Source: Candidatus Gastranaerophilales bacterium
GTDB lineage: Bacteria; Cyanobacteriota; Vampirovibrionia; Gastranaerophilales; CAJFVJ01
Reading direction: 5' to 3'
Assembly: GCA_944323485.1 (NCBI GenBank)
Contig: CALUSR010000005.1
Coordinates: forward strand, 124,001-188,000
DNA: 64,000 nt
Shown: positions 47,782 to 56,311 of the stretch, one piece after another
How the letters are laid out: the number at the start of each line of letters is the position of its first letter
Position numbering within the stretch: the first letter of the stretch is position 1
The notes under the pieces: generated by a model
What the model was told of the DNA's origin: nothing
The model's database searches: none
What the model saw: only the letters and a program-made list of their open reading frames with translations
Program-made: the position numbers and the translations under genes

Positions 47782-49545
47782 CTAAACATTTTTATAAGAT
47801 GTTTCGAATCTGTTTTTGTAATGAGTATGCAGCAGCTCATGAGCTTTATGGCTGTTTGGTTTTTCCAACCATTTTTTGTAAAGTTCCTGAATGGCAGGAT
47901 TATCATGTGATTTTCTGTATTTTTGATGCGCATCATCATCATACAAACCGGCTGCTCTCTTTAGCTTTTTCTCGGGAGCACTGCAGCTGATTGGCTGACC
48001 GCCGCCGCCGATACAACCTCCCGGGCAGGCCATAACCTCAAGAATATGACATTCAAGTTCGCCTGATTTGATTTTTTGAAGAACTTCTTCTGCTTCTTTA
48101 ATTGTATTTACAACAACTACTTTAACTTTAGTTCCTTCTAAATCAAGCTCAATACTCTTGAATGTATTTGCGCCCCTCATGGCTTTTATATCAACATCTT
48201 CAAGTTTTTTGCCTGTTACCACCTCATAGGCAGTTCTCGCTGCAGCTTCAGCAACACCTCCAGATGCACCGAAGATTGTGCCTGCTCCGGTGAATAAACC
48301 ATAAGGAGAATCAGCACTCTGCGGTTCGAGCTTATTGAAATCAATACCAGCCTCTTTTATCATTGATATAAGTTCATGTGTGGTCAGAACATAATCAACA
48401 TCAGGATTTTTATCAACATAAAACTCTTCACGTTTACACTCGGCTTTCTTCGCAGTGCATGGCATAATTGATACACTGACCAGCTCATCTCTTGAGATGC
48501 CTTCTTCTTTCGTGATTACATCTTTCACCAAAGAACCGAACATCTGTTGAGGAGATCTGCATGTTGAAAGATGATTGAGCATATCAGGATGATGATTTTC
48601 CAAAAATCTTACCCACGCAGGGCAGCAGCTTGTAAAAATAGGAAGATTTTTTCCTTCTTTAAATCTCGTGACAAACTCTGTTGCCTCTTCCATAATTGTC
48701 AAATCAGCTGCAAAGTTAGTATCAAAAACTTTATCAAAGCCGATTTTTTTCAATGCTGCAATAATAAGACCGATTGAGTTTTCTCCAGCTTCAAGCCCGA
48801 AAGCTTCGCCAAGAGCAACCCTTACAGCAGGAGCAATCTGGCAGACTACCTGTTTTTTAGGATTAACTATCTCATCCCAGACATTCTGTACGTCGGATTT
48901 TATTGTTAAAGCGCCTACAGGGCAGACAGCAACGCACTGACCGCAGAAAATACAATCAACATCACCCAGATGTTTATTATAAGCCGGCGCAACAACAGTC
49001 TTTGACCCTCTGTTTGCAAAATCAATAATCCCGAGCCCCTGTATTTCATTACATGCCCTCACACAGGCGCCGCACAAAATACATTTATTAGGATTTCTGA
49101 CAATAGACGGGTTTGTATCATCAACGGGAAGATACTGTGACTCTCTTTTTTTGCCGAATCTTACATGTTTTATGCCGAGTTTGTTCGCCCAGAATTGGAG
49201 TTCACAATCTCCGGAACGTTCACAGGTTGTACACTCTCTGTCATGGTTTGCAAGCAGGAGTTCAACAACCATCTTTCTGATACGTCTTGTTCTTTCAGTA
49301 TTGACGTGAACTTTCAACCCCGGTTCAGGAGGCATTGTACAGCTGGATTGAATGCCTCTTCCTTCGACTTCGACAACGCACATACGGCAGGCACCGTACT
49401 GCGAAAGGTCAGGGCGATAACAAAATGTCGGAACTTCTATACCGGCTTTTCTTATTACCTGCAATAAATTTTTCTCGTTCGTAAATTCTACTTCGCATCC
49501 ATCTACGAACAATGTTTTCTTTTGTGTTTCCATATTATTAGCCAT
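47782..49545 (-). CDS. hydA: [FeFe] hydrogenase catalytic subunit HydA
   Basis: The enzyme reduces protons to H2. The N-terminus is a 2Fe-2S domain (CRMCVVEVEG), followed by the His-Cys cluster region and two 4Fe-4S clusters (CILCGACVRACNE, CIFCGQCVAVCPV). The H-cluster motifs are all present: FTSCCPAW (L1), MPCTAKKAE (L2) and MACPGGCIGGGGQP (L3). The C-terminal small-subunit domain ends LLHTHY. At 587 residues it fits the multimeric type. AAGGAGGT precedes the ATG. Maturases HydEFG are not in the window. Confidence 0.95.
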   Translation of the reverse strand: MANNMETQKKTLFVDGCEVEFTNEKNLLQVIRKAGIEVPTFCYRPDLSQYGACRMCVVEVEGRGIQSSCTMPPEPGLKVHVNTERTRRIRKMVVELLLANHDRECTTCERSGDCELQFWANKLGIKHVRFGKKRESQYLPVDDTNPSIVRNPNKCILCGACVRACNEIQGLGIIDFANRGSKTVVAPAYNKHLGDVDCIFCGQCVAVCPVGALTIKSDVQNVWDEIVNPKKQVVCQIAPAVRVALGEAFGLEAGENSIGLIIAALKKIGFDKVFDTNFAADLTIMEEATEFVTRFKEGKNLPIFTSCCPAWVRFLENHHPDMLNHLSTCRSPQQMFGSLVKDVITKEEGISRDELVSVSIMPCTAKKAECKREEFYVDKNPDVDYVLTTHELISMIKEAGIDFNKLEPQSADSPYGLFTGAGTIFGASGGVAEAAARTAYEVVTGKKLEDVDIKAMRGANTFKSIELDLEGTKVKVVVVNTIKEAEEVLQKIKSGELECHILEVMACPGGCIGGGGQPISCSAPEKKLKRAAGLYDDDAHQKYRKSHDNPAIQELYKKWLEKPNSHKAHELLHTHYKNRFETSYKNV

Positions 49546-49550
49546 TGTTC

Positions 49551-51398
49551 TTAGACCTCCTTAATAGCTTTGAACGGACATGTATCTACACAAACTCCGC
49601 ATTTAATACATTTTGACTGATCTATTTTGTAAGGACTCTTTATCTGTCCGCTGATAGCGCCGACAGGGCACTGTCTTGCGCACTTCGAACATCCCTTACA
49701 GAGGTCTTCCTGAATTTGTATTGTCTTAAGAGCAGAACATACGCCTGCCGGGCATTTTTTATCTCTGATATGAGCAATATATTCATCTCTAAAGTATTTC
49801 AGAGTTGAAAGAACCGGATTTGGAGCTGTTTTTCCAAGACCGCACAAAGAACCGTCCTTAACCGCATGAGCCAATTCTTCAAGCAAATCGAGGTCTTCCA
49901 TGGTTGCCTTGCCTCTGACTATTTTCTCTAAGATTGCAAGCATATTTTTTGTGCCTTCACGACAGGGAACGCACTTGCCGCAAGACTCAACCTGAGTGAA
50001 ATGCATAAAGAATCTTGCTACTTCGACAATACAGGTGTCTTCATTCATAACGACAAGACCGCCTGAGCCGACCATCGCACCTGCCTGAATTAATGAGTCA
50101 TAATCCATAGGTAAATCAAGATGTTCTTCAGTCAAACATCCGCCTGAAGGTCCACCGATTTGAGCAGCTTTAAACTTCTTGCCGTTTCTGATTCCGCCGC
50201 CGATTTCAAATATAATTTCTCTCAGCGTTGTTCCCATTGGAACTTCTATAAGACCTGTATTATTAACTTCACCTGTAAGAGCAAATGTTTTTGTGCCCGC
50301 TGATTTTTCAGTACCGAAACTTCGGAACCACTGAGCGCCGTTTTTGATAATCAAAGGAACATTTGCAAAAGTTTCAACGTTATTAATCAACGTCGGCTTG
50401 CCAAACAAACCCTTATTTGCCGGGAATGGCGGTTTTGGACGGGGCATACCTCTTTCACCTTCAATAGAAGCGAGAAGAGCTGTTTCTTCACCGCAGACAA
50501 AAGCTCCTGCACCTTCTTTGATATGAATAGTAAAGTTCATATTGCTGCCGAGGATGTTTTCTCCGAGATATCCTCTTTCTTCTGCTTCTTTGATTGCGAT
50601 TCTCAGACGTTTGATTGCCATCGGATACTCTGCACGAACATAAATATATCCTTCATCCGCTCCGATAGCATAAGCAGCTATTGCCATACCTTCAATAAGT
50701 TTATGCGGGTCGCCTTCCATAATACTTCTATCCATGAAAGCTCCCGGGTCGCCTTCATCACCGTTGCAGACAACGTATTTTTTATCATTTTGAGCCATAG
50801 CGGTAAACTGCCATTTCCTTCCTGTTGGGAATCCTCCGCCGCCTCTGCCTCTAAGACCCGAGTCTGTAATGGTTTTTATAACCTCTTCAGGCGTCTGCTC
50901 TTCAAGCACTCTTGCAAGTGCCTCATATCCTCCGACACAAAGAGCTTCATCAAGCTCTTCCGGGTTGATATTCCCGCAGTTGCACAGAGAAGTTCTTGTC
51001 TGTTTTGAATAAAATTCTATATCTTCATTTCTGAATATATGTTTGTTTGTTTTCGGGTCGACATAAAGAAGTCTTTCAACAACTTCACCGCCGTAGATAT
51101 GTTTTCTGACTATTTCTTCAACGTCTTCTTTTTTGACCTTTACATAAGTAACATCAAGATCAGGGATTACAACAAGCACCCCTTTTTCACAAAAGCCGTG
51201 GCATCCTGTTTTTACGGTTGTAAAATCCTTGTGTTCCGGAAGTTTTTCAACATTCAAACCGAATTCTTCAAACTTTTTAATTACCTCTAACGAGCCGTTT
51301 GCAACACATCCTGTTCCCGCACATACAAGAACTCTGATTCCCGTTGAAGCAAGTCTTCTTTCCGCTTTTTTTCTTTCTTGTTCGACTATATCAAGCAT
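49551..51398 (-). CDS. hydB: Hydrogenase flavoprotein subunit HydB (NuoF-like)
   Basis: A 615-residue NuoF homologue with extra domains: an N-terminal thioredoxin-like 2Fe-2S domain (CAGTGCVANG, CHGFCEKG), the FMN/NADH domain (GRGGGGFPTGRKW and GGPSGGC), the 4Fe-4S motif SCGKCVPCREG, and two C-terminal 4Fe-4S clusters (CKGCSKCARQCPV, CIKCGVCVDTCPF). This layout matches electron-bifurcating hydrogenases such as Thermotoga HydB, which couple NADH and reduced ferredoxin to H2 evolution. Confidence 0.95.
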   Translation of the reverse strand: MLDIVEQERKKAERRLASTGIRVLVCAGTGCVANGSLEVIKKFEEFGLNVEKLPEHKDFTTVKTGCHGFCEKGVLVVIPDLDVTYVKVKKEDVEEIVRKHIYGGEVVERLLYVDPKTNKHIFRNEDIEFYSKQTRTSLCNCGNINPEELDEALCVGGYEALARVLEEQTPEEVIKTITDSGLRGRGGGGFPTGRKWQFTAMAQNDKKYVVCNGDEGDPGAFMDRSIMEGDPHKLIEGMAIAAYAIGADEGYIYVRAEYPMAIKRLRIAIKEAEERGYLGENILGSNMNFTIHIKEGAGAFVCGEETALLASIEGERGMPRPKPPFPANKGLFGKPTLINNVETFANVPLIIKNGAQWFRSFGTEKSAGTKTFALTGEVNNTGLIEVPMGTTLREIIFEIGGGIRNGKKFKAAQIGGPSGGCLTEEHLDLPMDYDSLIQAGAMVGSGGLVVMNEDTCIVEVARFFMHFTQVESCGKCVPCREGTKNMLAILEKIVRGKATMEDLDLLEELAHAVKDGSLCGLGKTAPNPVLSTLKYFRDEYIAHIRDKKCPAGVCSALKTIQIQEDLCKGCSKCARQCPVGAISGQIKSPYKIDQSKCIKCGVCVDTCPFKAIKEV

Positions 51399-51399
51399 C

Positions 51400-51891
51400 T
51401 TAAGCCTCCTCTTTCATCAAAGTATCAAGAACAACTCCTATTGCATCAGGAGTCATCTGAGGATAGACTTTGTCATTAATAACTACAACCGGCGCCAATC
51501 CGCATGCACCAAGACAGCTTACTGTCTCAATAGTAAACATTTTATCAGCCGTAGTTTTTTGACCATCTTCCAATTTCAGGTGTGATTTTATTGCATTCAA
51601 AACAGGAATACTGCCTCTTACGTGACAGGCTGTACCGTCACATATTTTCATTTCATATTTGCCCTTCGGGTCCAAACTGAACTGGCTGTAAAAAGTGGCA
51701 ACACCATATACCGTAGCAGGTGAAAGCTTCATTTGTACAGCAATCCTTGTCAGGGCATCCTCCGGCAAATAACGAAAGTTTTCCTGAACCTTTTGTAAAA
51801 TCGCAATAAGGTTTTGTCTCTTATATCCATAGTCTTTCACTATAGAATCCACCTTGGACAAATCCAGCGACTCGTTGGTCTGCGTAGACAT
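51400..51891 (-). CDS. hydC: Hydrogenase subunit HydC (NuoE-like)
   Basis: A thioredoxin-like 2Fe-2S protein of 163 residues. The four cluster cysteines are in DGTACHVRGS and SCLGACGLAP, and the N-terminus has the usual helical TVYGVATFYSQF. It forms the NADH-dehydrogenase part with HydB, 1 base away. I set the start at 51891 because AAGGAG lies 6 bases upstream; the ATG at 51897 abuts that site. Confidence 0.93.
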   Translation of the reverse strand: MSTQTNESLDLSKVDSIVKDYGYKRQNLIAILQKVQENFRYLPEDALTRIAVQMKLSPATVYGVATFYSQFSLDPKGKYEMKICDGTACHVRGSIPVLNAIKSHLKLEDGQKTTADKMFTIETVSCLGACGLAPVVVINDKVYPQMTPDAIGVVLDTLMKEEA

Positions 51892-52149
51892 GTTCATCTC
51901 CTTGTAAAAATTTCATCCAACCAAAATAAAAAATAACCACAGAAGCGTGATGTTTTTCACTATTTTCTTAAAAAATACATTAAAAAACAAGAAATTTCAA
52001 CATCTATTTATATCAGTCAAAATCTTCCGCCATAATCGCAAAAAATAACAAGATAAAAGTTTACAAGTGTTTACAAAAAAGAAAAATTTAAGCAATTTTA
52101 TCCTTGTTTTTACTTATTCAACATGAAGTCAATAGGATTATAAAAAATT
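51892..52149. promoter_or_regulatory. Divergent control region of hydCBA and the membrane-protein pair
   Basis: It contains TTGAAA (51995-52000) and TATTTT (51972-51977) on the minus strand with a 17-base spacer, a probable hydC promoter. At 52060-52077 is a direct repeat, TTTACAAGTGTTTACAAA, that matches the HLR1 consensus at 15 of 16 positions. A weak dyad with GTGA and TTCAC at 51947-51960 may be a second operator. Confidence 0.45.
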
Positions 52150-52611
52150 ATGCGCATATTAAGAAAACCTATATTTATCCCAGATAAAATGGTTGAGGCG
52201 GGAAGCAAAGTAAATGGTTGGCAGCAGCGAGCCGTTACCGGAGCTGTTTCGTTATTGTGTCAGCCTACAATTGACCTTTTGAACCCATTTCCTGATAAAG
52301 AAACTAAAAAATATTCGATTATGAAAACAATAGTAAAAGTTATAGTCGGAACAAGTGTCGGAGTCTGCGTAAGAATGGGCACGCAAAAATTGGCGAGAAA
52401 ATTGTTTAATAAAGGAATTCCAGGACTGCAGCACGTTTCAGATGGAAATGTTCAAAACAAACAATTTATTGATAACGCAGCAATGCTCTTTGGCGTAATA
52501 GCCTGTTTCTTCACAAACTTTATGTTTGATATGCCTCTTACCAAAAAAGGAATGAATTGGTGCATAAAAAAATTCAAATTGAATGAGGGAGGAGACAATC
52601 AAAAAACATGA
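52150..52611 (+). CDS. Unknown membrane-associated protein, first of a pair
   Basis: Unrecognised, 153 residues. There are two hydrophobic stretches, one around IVKVIVGTSVGVCVRMG and one around AMLFGVIACFFTNFMFD, and conserved-looking polar motifs QRAVTGAVSLLCQP and DLLNPFPDKETKKYS. The tail is basic then polar. It overlaps the next gene by 4 bases, so the two products probably act together. It shares a divergent control region with the hydrogenase operon. No ribosome site better than TAGGAT is seen. Confidence 0.55.
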   Translation: MRILRKPIFIPDKMVEAGSKVNGWQQRAVTGAVSLLCQPTIDLLNPFPDKETKKYSIMKTIVKVIVGTSVGVCVRMGTQKLARKLFNKGIPGLQHVSDGNVQNKQFIDNAAMLFGVIACFFTNFMFDMPLTKKGMNWCIKKFKLNEGGDNQKT

Positions 52612-53213
52612 GCATCCTGACCCCTCTAAATAAAAAACTAATTCAATTTTGCAAAAGCAGTGACCTGACAAGTTTCATAAAAGTAACCGGAGCACTCGGT
52701 CAGGTATTTAGTTCTTTTGCGTTTATCGGGTCTATTGCGACAAATGACGAGCTGCCTCAAAAACAAAAAGGGTTTTTAACGGCACAGGAAGCAATTGAAG
52801 GAATTATCAACGTATCTCTGTTCTGCTTGTTTACATCAAAAGCCAAATCTATTGCACAGGAATTAATCAGAAACGACAAAAATATATTCTTTCCATCATC
52901 CCTAAAAAAGCAGTTCCGGAGAAAAAGAAATGGGGCTGCCATCTCTAATATATTGGGCTCCAAAGAAATGGACAACTTCCGCAATGCATTTCCTGATTTT
53001 GCAGGTTTTGCCGGTTCCGTCGGAGCAACAGCGATTATTTCCCCAATCATCAAAAATATAACATCAGCCGTATTCCTAAAAGTAAAAGCAACCAAAGATA
53101 AAAAAGAAGAAATCGAAAAAATAAAAATAAATACTCAAAGCCTCAGAAAAAAAACATTGCCCATCGACCGATATATAACAACCGTTACCAGTCCGAAGGG
53201 CATGAGAATTTAA
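52608..53213 (+). CDS. Unknown membrane-associated protein, second of a pair
   Basis: Unrecognised, 201 residues. Hydrophobic segments lie at about 27-45 (VTGALGQVFSSFAFIGSI) and 130-150 (FAGFAGSVGATAIISPII); the end is basic with VTSPKGMRI. It is translationally coupled to the upstream gene through ATGA. I infer a small membrane complex. There is no similarity that I recognise to transporters or pilus proteins. Confidence 0.55.
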   Translation: MSILTPLNKKLIQFCKSSDLTSFIKVTGALGQVFSSFAFIGSIATNDELPQKQKGFLTAQEAIEGIINVSLFCLFTSKAKSIAQELIRNDKNIFFPSSLKKQFRRKRNGAAISNILGSKEMDNFRNAFPDFAGFAGSVGATAIISPIIKNITSAVFLKVKATKDKKEEIEKIKINTQSLRKKTLPIDRYITTVTSPKGMRI

Positions 53214-53228
53214 AATTAAAACTTTTTT

Positions 53229-53459
53229 TTAATCATTTGCAACCAGATTCAACTTCTTTTGAACTGGCTCTGCTTCAAATAAGTTTTGTATAGAACATTC
53301 CAATACTTCACACAATCTGTCCATATTTTCATATGAAGGCTGGGTTCTTCCGTTTGCCCATGAATATACAGTCTGCTGAGGCAAGTTCAACTCTTTTGCC
53401 AAACGGTAAAGACTCCATCCTTTTTTATCTTTTGCCGTTTCTTTAATTTTAATTTTCAT
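53229..53459 (-). CDS. XRE/Cro-type helix-turn-helix regulator
   Basis: A 76-residue DNA-binding protein: KGWSLYRLAKELNLPQQTV, split as GWSLYRLAKELN and LPQQTVYSWANG, gives the HTH, followed by PSYENMDRLCEVLECSIQNLF, the standard XRE tail. The Lys-rich start lacks a strong ribosome site. No phage or toxin-antitoxin partner is adjacent. A perfect inverted repeat lies about 105 bases upstream and is a candidate operator. Confidence 0.85.
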   Translation of the reverse strand: MKIKIKETAKDKKGWSLYRLAKELNLPQQTVYSWANGRTQPSYENMDRLCEVLECSIQNLFEAEPVQKKLNLVAND

Positions 53460-53827
53460 ATATACCTGCTTTCAGTAACAATAAAAAAATATACTATCTG
53501 TTTGTTTAATCAACATCTATGTATAACATTATACTTTTGATAAACATATTCATATACTTTTAAAATAATAATCATATAAAAATATGATTATTATTTATAT
53601 GATTGTTTTTATACAAATAAAAATGTATAAACAAACCGTAAAATAATTTATTTTGAAAAATTTTTGTACAACAATATATAAATCATTCAAATGAATGAGA
53701 AAAAATATCGTTTTTACCCCAATTAAATCAGCTAAAAAAAATCAAAGTATAATAAAATAACATTTGTAGAAATTTAATTCAGTATCATTAAAATCAAAAA
53801 GTTTAGGAATCAAGAAAAGGCATAGAT
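53460..53827. other. AT-rich intergenic region with a perfect inverted repeat
   Basis: This 368-base stretch has no credible ORF. It holds a 14-bp perfect inverted repeat with an AAAA loop at 53564-53595 (AATAATAATCATAT and its complement), and another ATATGAT element right after it. It must contain divergent promoters for the XRE gene and the TPR gene at 53828. The local composition is almost entirely A and T. Confidence 0.6.
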
Positions 53828-54721
53828 ATGAAAAAAAATATTGTTTTATCGTTATTTGTATTATTTCTTCTTTCAAACAGCGCTTTAGCTTTTGATGCAC
53901 TTACAACAGAAGGCATAAAAGCCTATAAAAGCGGCAACATCGTAAAATGTAAAGAAACTATGGAAAAAGTCATCAAGCAAAACAAAACAGACAAAGAAAG
54001 CCTTGCCATGGCTAACTATTATCTAGCCATAACAATGGCAAGAATAAGCCAGGCAGAAGAAGCAAAAAAATACTATAACAAAGTCGTAAGCATGAACACA
54101 GACCCGAATCTTGTTCTTGCTGCGAGAAAAGGTCTGCAATGTCTTGATGATACAGAATGTTTGAATAAGCCCCTAAACGCACAACCTCAAAATGATGAAG
54201 GCGATTTCTACATGAATGAAGACGGCACCGGTGTCAATATGGAAGCTCTCAAGAATATTTCTGAAGAAAGCGAGAAAAAACTCACTGAATACAGACTCAA
54301 AAGAGTCAGAGAAATGGCAAATCAAACCGGAGATGCCGATTATATGGAAGTTGAAAAACTCGAAGATTTCTCTCCTATGCCAAGCAGACCGAGAGAATTC
54401 AGAAAGAAAAGTGATGCATCTTCCTCTCAGCCATCAGACAAAGATATAGCAGATGCAGTAAAAGTATTATCTAAAGCAGGACTTTTAAATGTCGGAGTAA
54501 ACCCTAATACGATGGCTTATGCTGGCATGAACAATGACCTTATGCAAATGAATGCTCTGTTATCTCAATCAGGACAAAATAATCAATACGATATGCTTCC
54601 TCTTATGCTTATGTATCAAGGACAAAACGGCTCAAATAAAATCCCTCCGGAAGCTATGCAGATGATGATAAACAATATGATGATGCCTGATTTCAGCAGT
54701 CTTGATTCAAGCAACAAATAA
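53828..54721 (+). CDS. Exported TPR-like protein with Met-rich tail
   Basis: A signal peptide (KKNIVLSLFVLFLLSNSALA) is followed by a helical-repeat region at about residues 20-100 (ESLAMANYYLAITMARISQAEEAKKYYNKVV), which looks like one or two TPR units, then a linker and a Gln/Met-rich end (MQMNALLSQSG, MMINNMMMPDF). The function is unknown. AAAAGG precedes the ATG. It lies 23 bases before fliW and may be co-transcribed with it. Confidence 0.65.
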   Translation: MKKNIVLSLFVLFLLSNSALAFDALTTEGIKAYKSGNIVKCKETMEKVIKQNKTDKESLAMANYYLAITMARISQAEEAKKYYNKVVSMNTDPNLVLAARKGLQCLDDTECLNKPLNAQPQNDEGDFYMNEDGTGVNMEALKNISEESEKKLTEYRLKRVREMANQTGDADYMEVEKLEDFSPMPSRPREFRKKSDASSSQPSDKDIADAVKVLSKAGLLNVGVNPNTMAYAGMNNDLMQMNALLSQSGQNNQYDMLPLMLMYQGQNGSNKIPPEAMQMMINNMMMPDFSSLDSSNK

Positions 54722-54744
54722 TTTTTTATAGGATATTCTTTCTG

Positions 54745-55221
54745 ATGTTTATAAAAACTGTCAAATTTGGGGAAATTGAAATCGACGACTCATTGATATT
54801 CGAATTTGTCGACCCAATCTTAGGTTATGAGGATATAAAAAACTACACAATTATTGACGCACAAAAAGACTCACCATTCAAATGGCTGCAGGCAACAGAA
54901 CGTCCTGATGTTTCATTCCCTGTATCGATTCCCCTGTTCTTTGATATAGACTACGAGTTTCAAATACCGGAAGAAAGCCAAAAAAAACTTAAAATAGAAA
55001 ACCCTGATGACTTGCTTATTCTCAACATAGTAAATATACCTCAGGCGAACCCCAAGCTTGCAACAATAAACCTGCTTGGACCAATTGTTATAAATATAAG
55101 CAACAAAAAAGCGGCGCAACTTGTTCTCAATAGTGATAAATACTCTGTAAGACACAAAATTTTTCAAGAAAAAGAAAAAAACGAACAAACAAAAAATCAT
55201 AAAGAAAAAATCAAAAAATAA
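54745..55221 (+). CDS. fliW: FliW, CsrA-binding flagellar assembly factor
   Basis: FliW binds CsrA and flagellin and so couples flagellin synthesis to export. The fold-specific features are FGEIEIDDSLIFEF, the PFKWLQATERPDVSFPV stretch and NLLGPIVINISNKKAAQLVL. At 158 residues it is slightly longer than usual due to a Lys-rich tail. No flagellar structural gene is in this window, so its flagellin partner must lie elsewhere or be absent. It is 11 bases before csrA. Confidence 0.9.
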   Translation: MFIKTVKFGEIEIDDSLIFEFVDPILGYEDIKNYTIIDAQKDSPFKWLQATERPDVSFPVSIPLFFDIDYEFQIPEESQKKLKIENPDDLLILNIVNIPQANPKLATINLLGPIVINISNKKAAQLVLNSDKYSVRHKIFQEKEKNEQTKNHKEKIKK

Positions 55222-55232
55222 GGGTTGAAATT

Positions 55233-55541
55233 ATGCTGGTTCTCTCGAGAAAAACCGGAGAAAAATTGATTATAAACGACAACATAGAAATCACTATCAT
55301 AGAAACACGAGGTGATTCCGTCAAAATCGGCATAAATGCACCAAAGAATGTAAGCATATACAGAGAAGAAATATTTGAAGAAATAAGAAAAAATAACAAA
55401 CAATCTGCAAATAACATCTTGCAAACAAATATCGATGATGTAATTAATATAATAAATAAAAATATTAAATCGGATATAAACTATTCAACGAAATTTAAAC
55501 TGCCTCTGAATAAACTTGAAAAAGACAAATCGGATGAATGA
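55233..55541 (+). CDS. csrA: Carbon storage regulator CsrA with C-terminal extension
   Basis: CsrA is a dimeric RNA-binding repressor that binds GGA motifs. The N-terminus MLVLSRKTGEKLIINDNI and GINAPKNVSIYREEI are diagnostic. Standard CsrA ends near residue 65; this protein continues to 102 with an Asn/Ile-rich helical tail. The extension may affect FliW binding, since FliW contacts the CsrA C-terminal part in Bacillus. The next gene begins inside its last codons. Confidence 0.92.
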   Translation: MLVLSRKTGEKLIINDNIEITIIETRGDSVKIGINAPKNVSIYREEIFEEIRKNNKQSANNILQTNIDDVINIINKNIKSDINYSTKFKLPLNKLEKDKSDE

Positions 55542-56229
55542 AAAATTTCAAAAAATCTATAATTTGACATATTCTCAAAAAAAATATAATGAAGCTATAT
55601 TGGCAATTGAGAATGATTGCACTCAAAAAAACAACGATATTTCTGCGATAGAAGCCTTTTGCCTGTTTGAAACAAAACAATACGACAAAGCTGCAGAACT
55701 CTACAAAAAAATAAACCTGCCCTTTCAGGAAGGATTCTGCTATTTGATGATGGGAAATATCTCCAAAGCAAAAGAAATCTGGAATAAAACTCCTGACAGC
55801 TCTGCCGTACTTTGGGGGCAAACAGTCATAGGAATTATAGAATCAAAAATAAACCACTTCCCTACCTACTTCCAGATAAGAAACTACCTTGAGAGTACTC
55901 TTTCTTATTTGTTCGAAGCAAAAAGATATGACTACATAGAAAAACTAATAAGCGCAAAGGAATTTCTGGCTGAATTCAACATCGAAAGCTATCGAATCAT
56001 CGGAAAAGTTCTGCTCGAATATAACTGGTTCAACCTCTCAAAACAATACCTCGAAAAATCCGTAGGGGAACTTCCTCAGGACTACGAAGCTTACTACCTT
56101 CTTGGACTGTGGTATTATCAAAATAACGAACCTAAAAAAGCAAAATACTTCCTGAGAAGATGTGTTGACATAAACGACTACTACTGCGCTGCTTCAAAAT
56201 TAATAGATAAAATTAATGAAATAGATTGA
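55534..56229 (+). CDS. TPR-type protein in the fliW-csrA operon
   Basis: A helical-repeat protein of about 231 residues. Repeats can be seen around YNEAILAIENDC, YDKAAELYKKIN, WFNLSKQYLEKSV and EAYYLLGLWYYQNNEPKKAKYFL, the last a good TPR. It overlaps csrA by 8 bases, so translation is coupled. It may be a scaffold related to the CsrA/FliW regulon; that is inferred from position only. An in-frame TTG at 55516 is less likely than the ATG. Confidence 0.75.
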   Translation: MNEKFQKIYNLTYSQKKYNEAILAIENDCTQKNNDISAIEAFCLFETKQYDKAAELYKKINLPFQEGFCYLMMGNISKAKEIWNKTPDSSAVLWGQTVIGIIESKINHFPTYFQIRNYLESTLSYLFEAKRYDYIEKLISAKEFLAEFNIESYRIIGKVLLEYNWFNLSKQYLEKSVGELPQDYEAYYLLGLWYYQNNEPKKAKYFLRRCVDINDYYCAASKLIDKINEID

Positions 56230-56311
56230 AACATTTATATGTTCTATTGTAGAATATATAGAGTATAGATATAGAAGTCTATAACCTATAAATGGGAGTC
56301 TAAGATAAAAA

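Noticed and set aside
51940-52149. Rex operator in the hydrogenase promoter
   Set aside because: No TTGTGAA/TTCACAA or TTGTTAA/TTAACAA palindrome was found. Only a weak GTGA/TTCAC dyad exists at 51947-51960, which is not enough for a Rex claim.
53229-53459. Prophage or toxin-antitoxin remnant around the XRE regulator
   Set aside because: No integrase, phage structural gene or partner toxin is adjacent. The neighbours look like chromosomal genes.
53460-53827. CRISPR array or origin of replication in an AT-rich stretch
   Set aside because: There is one inverted repeat and no regular spacers. No dnaA gene or DnaA boxes were noticed nearby.
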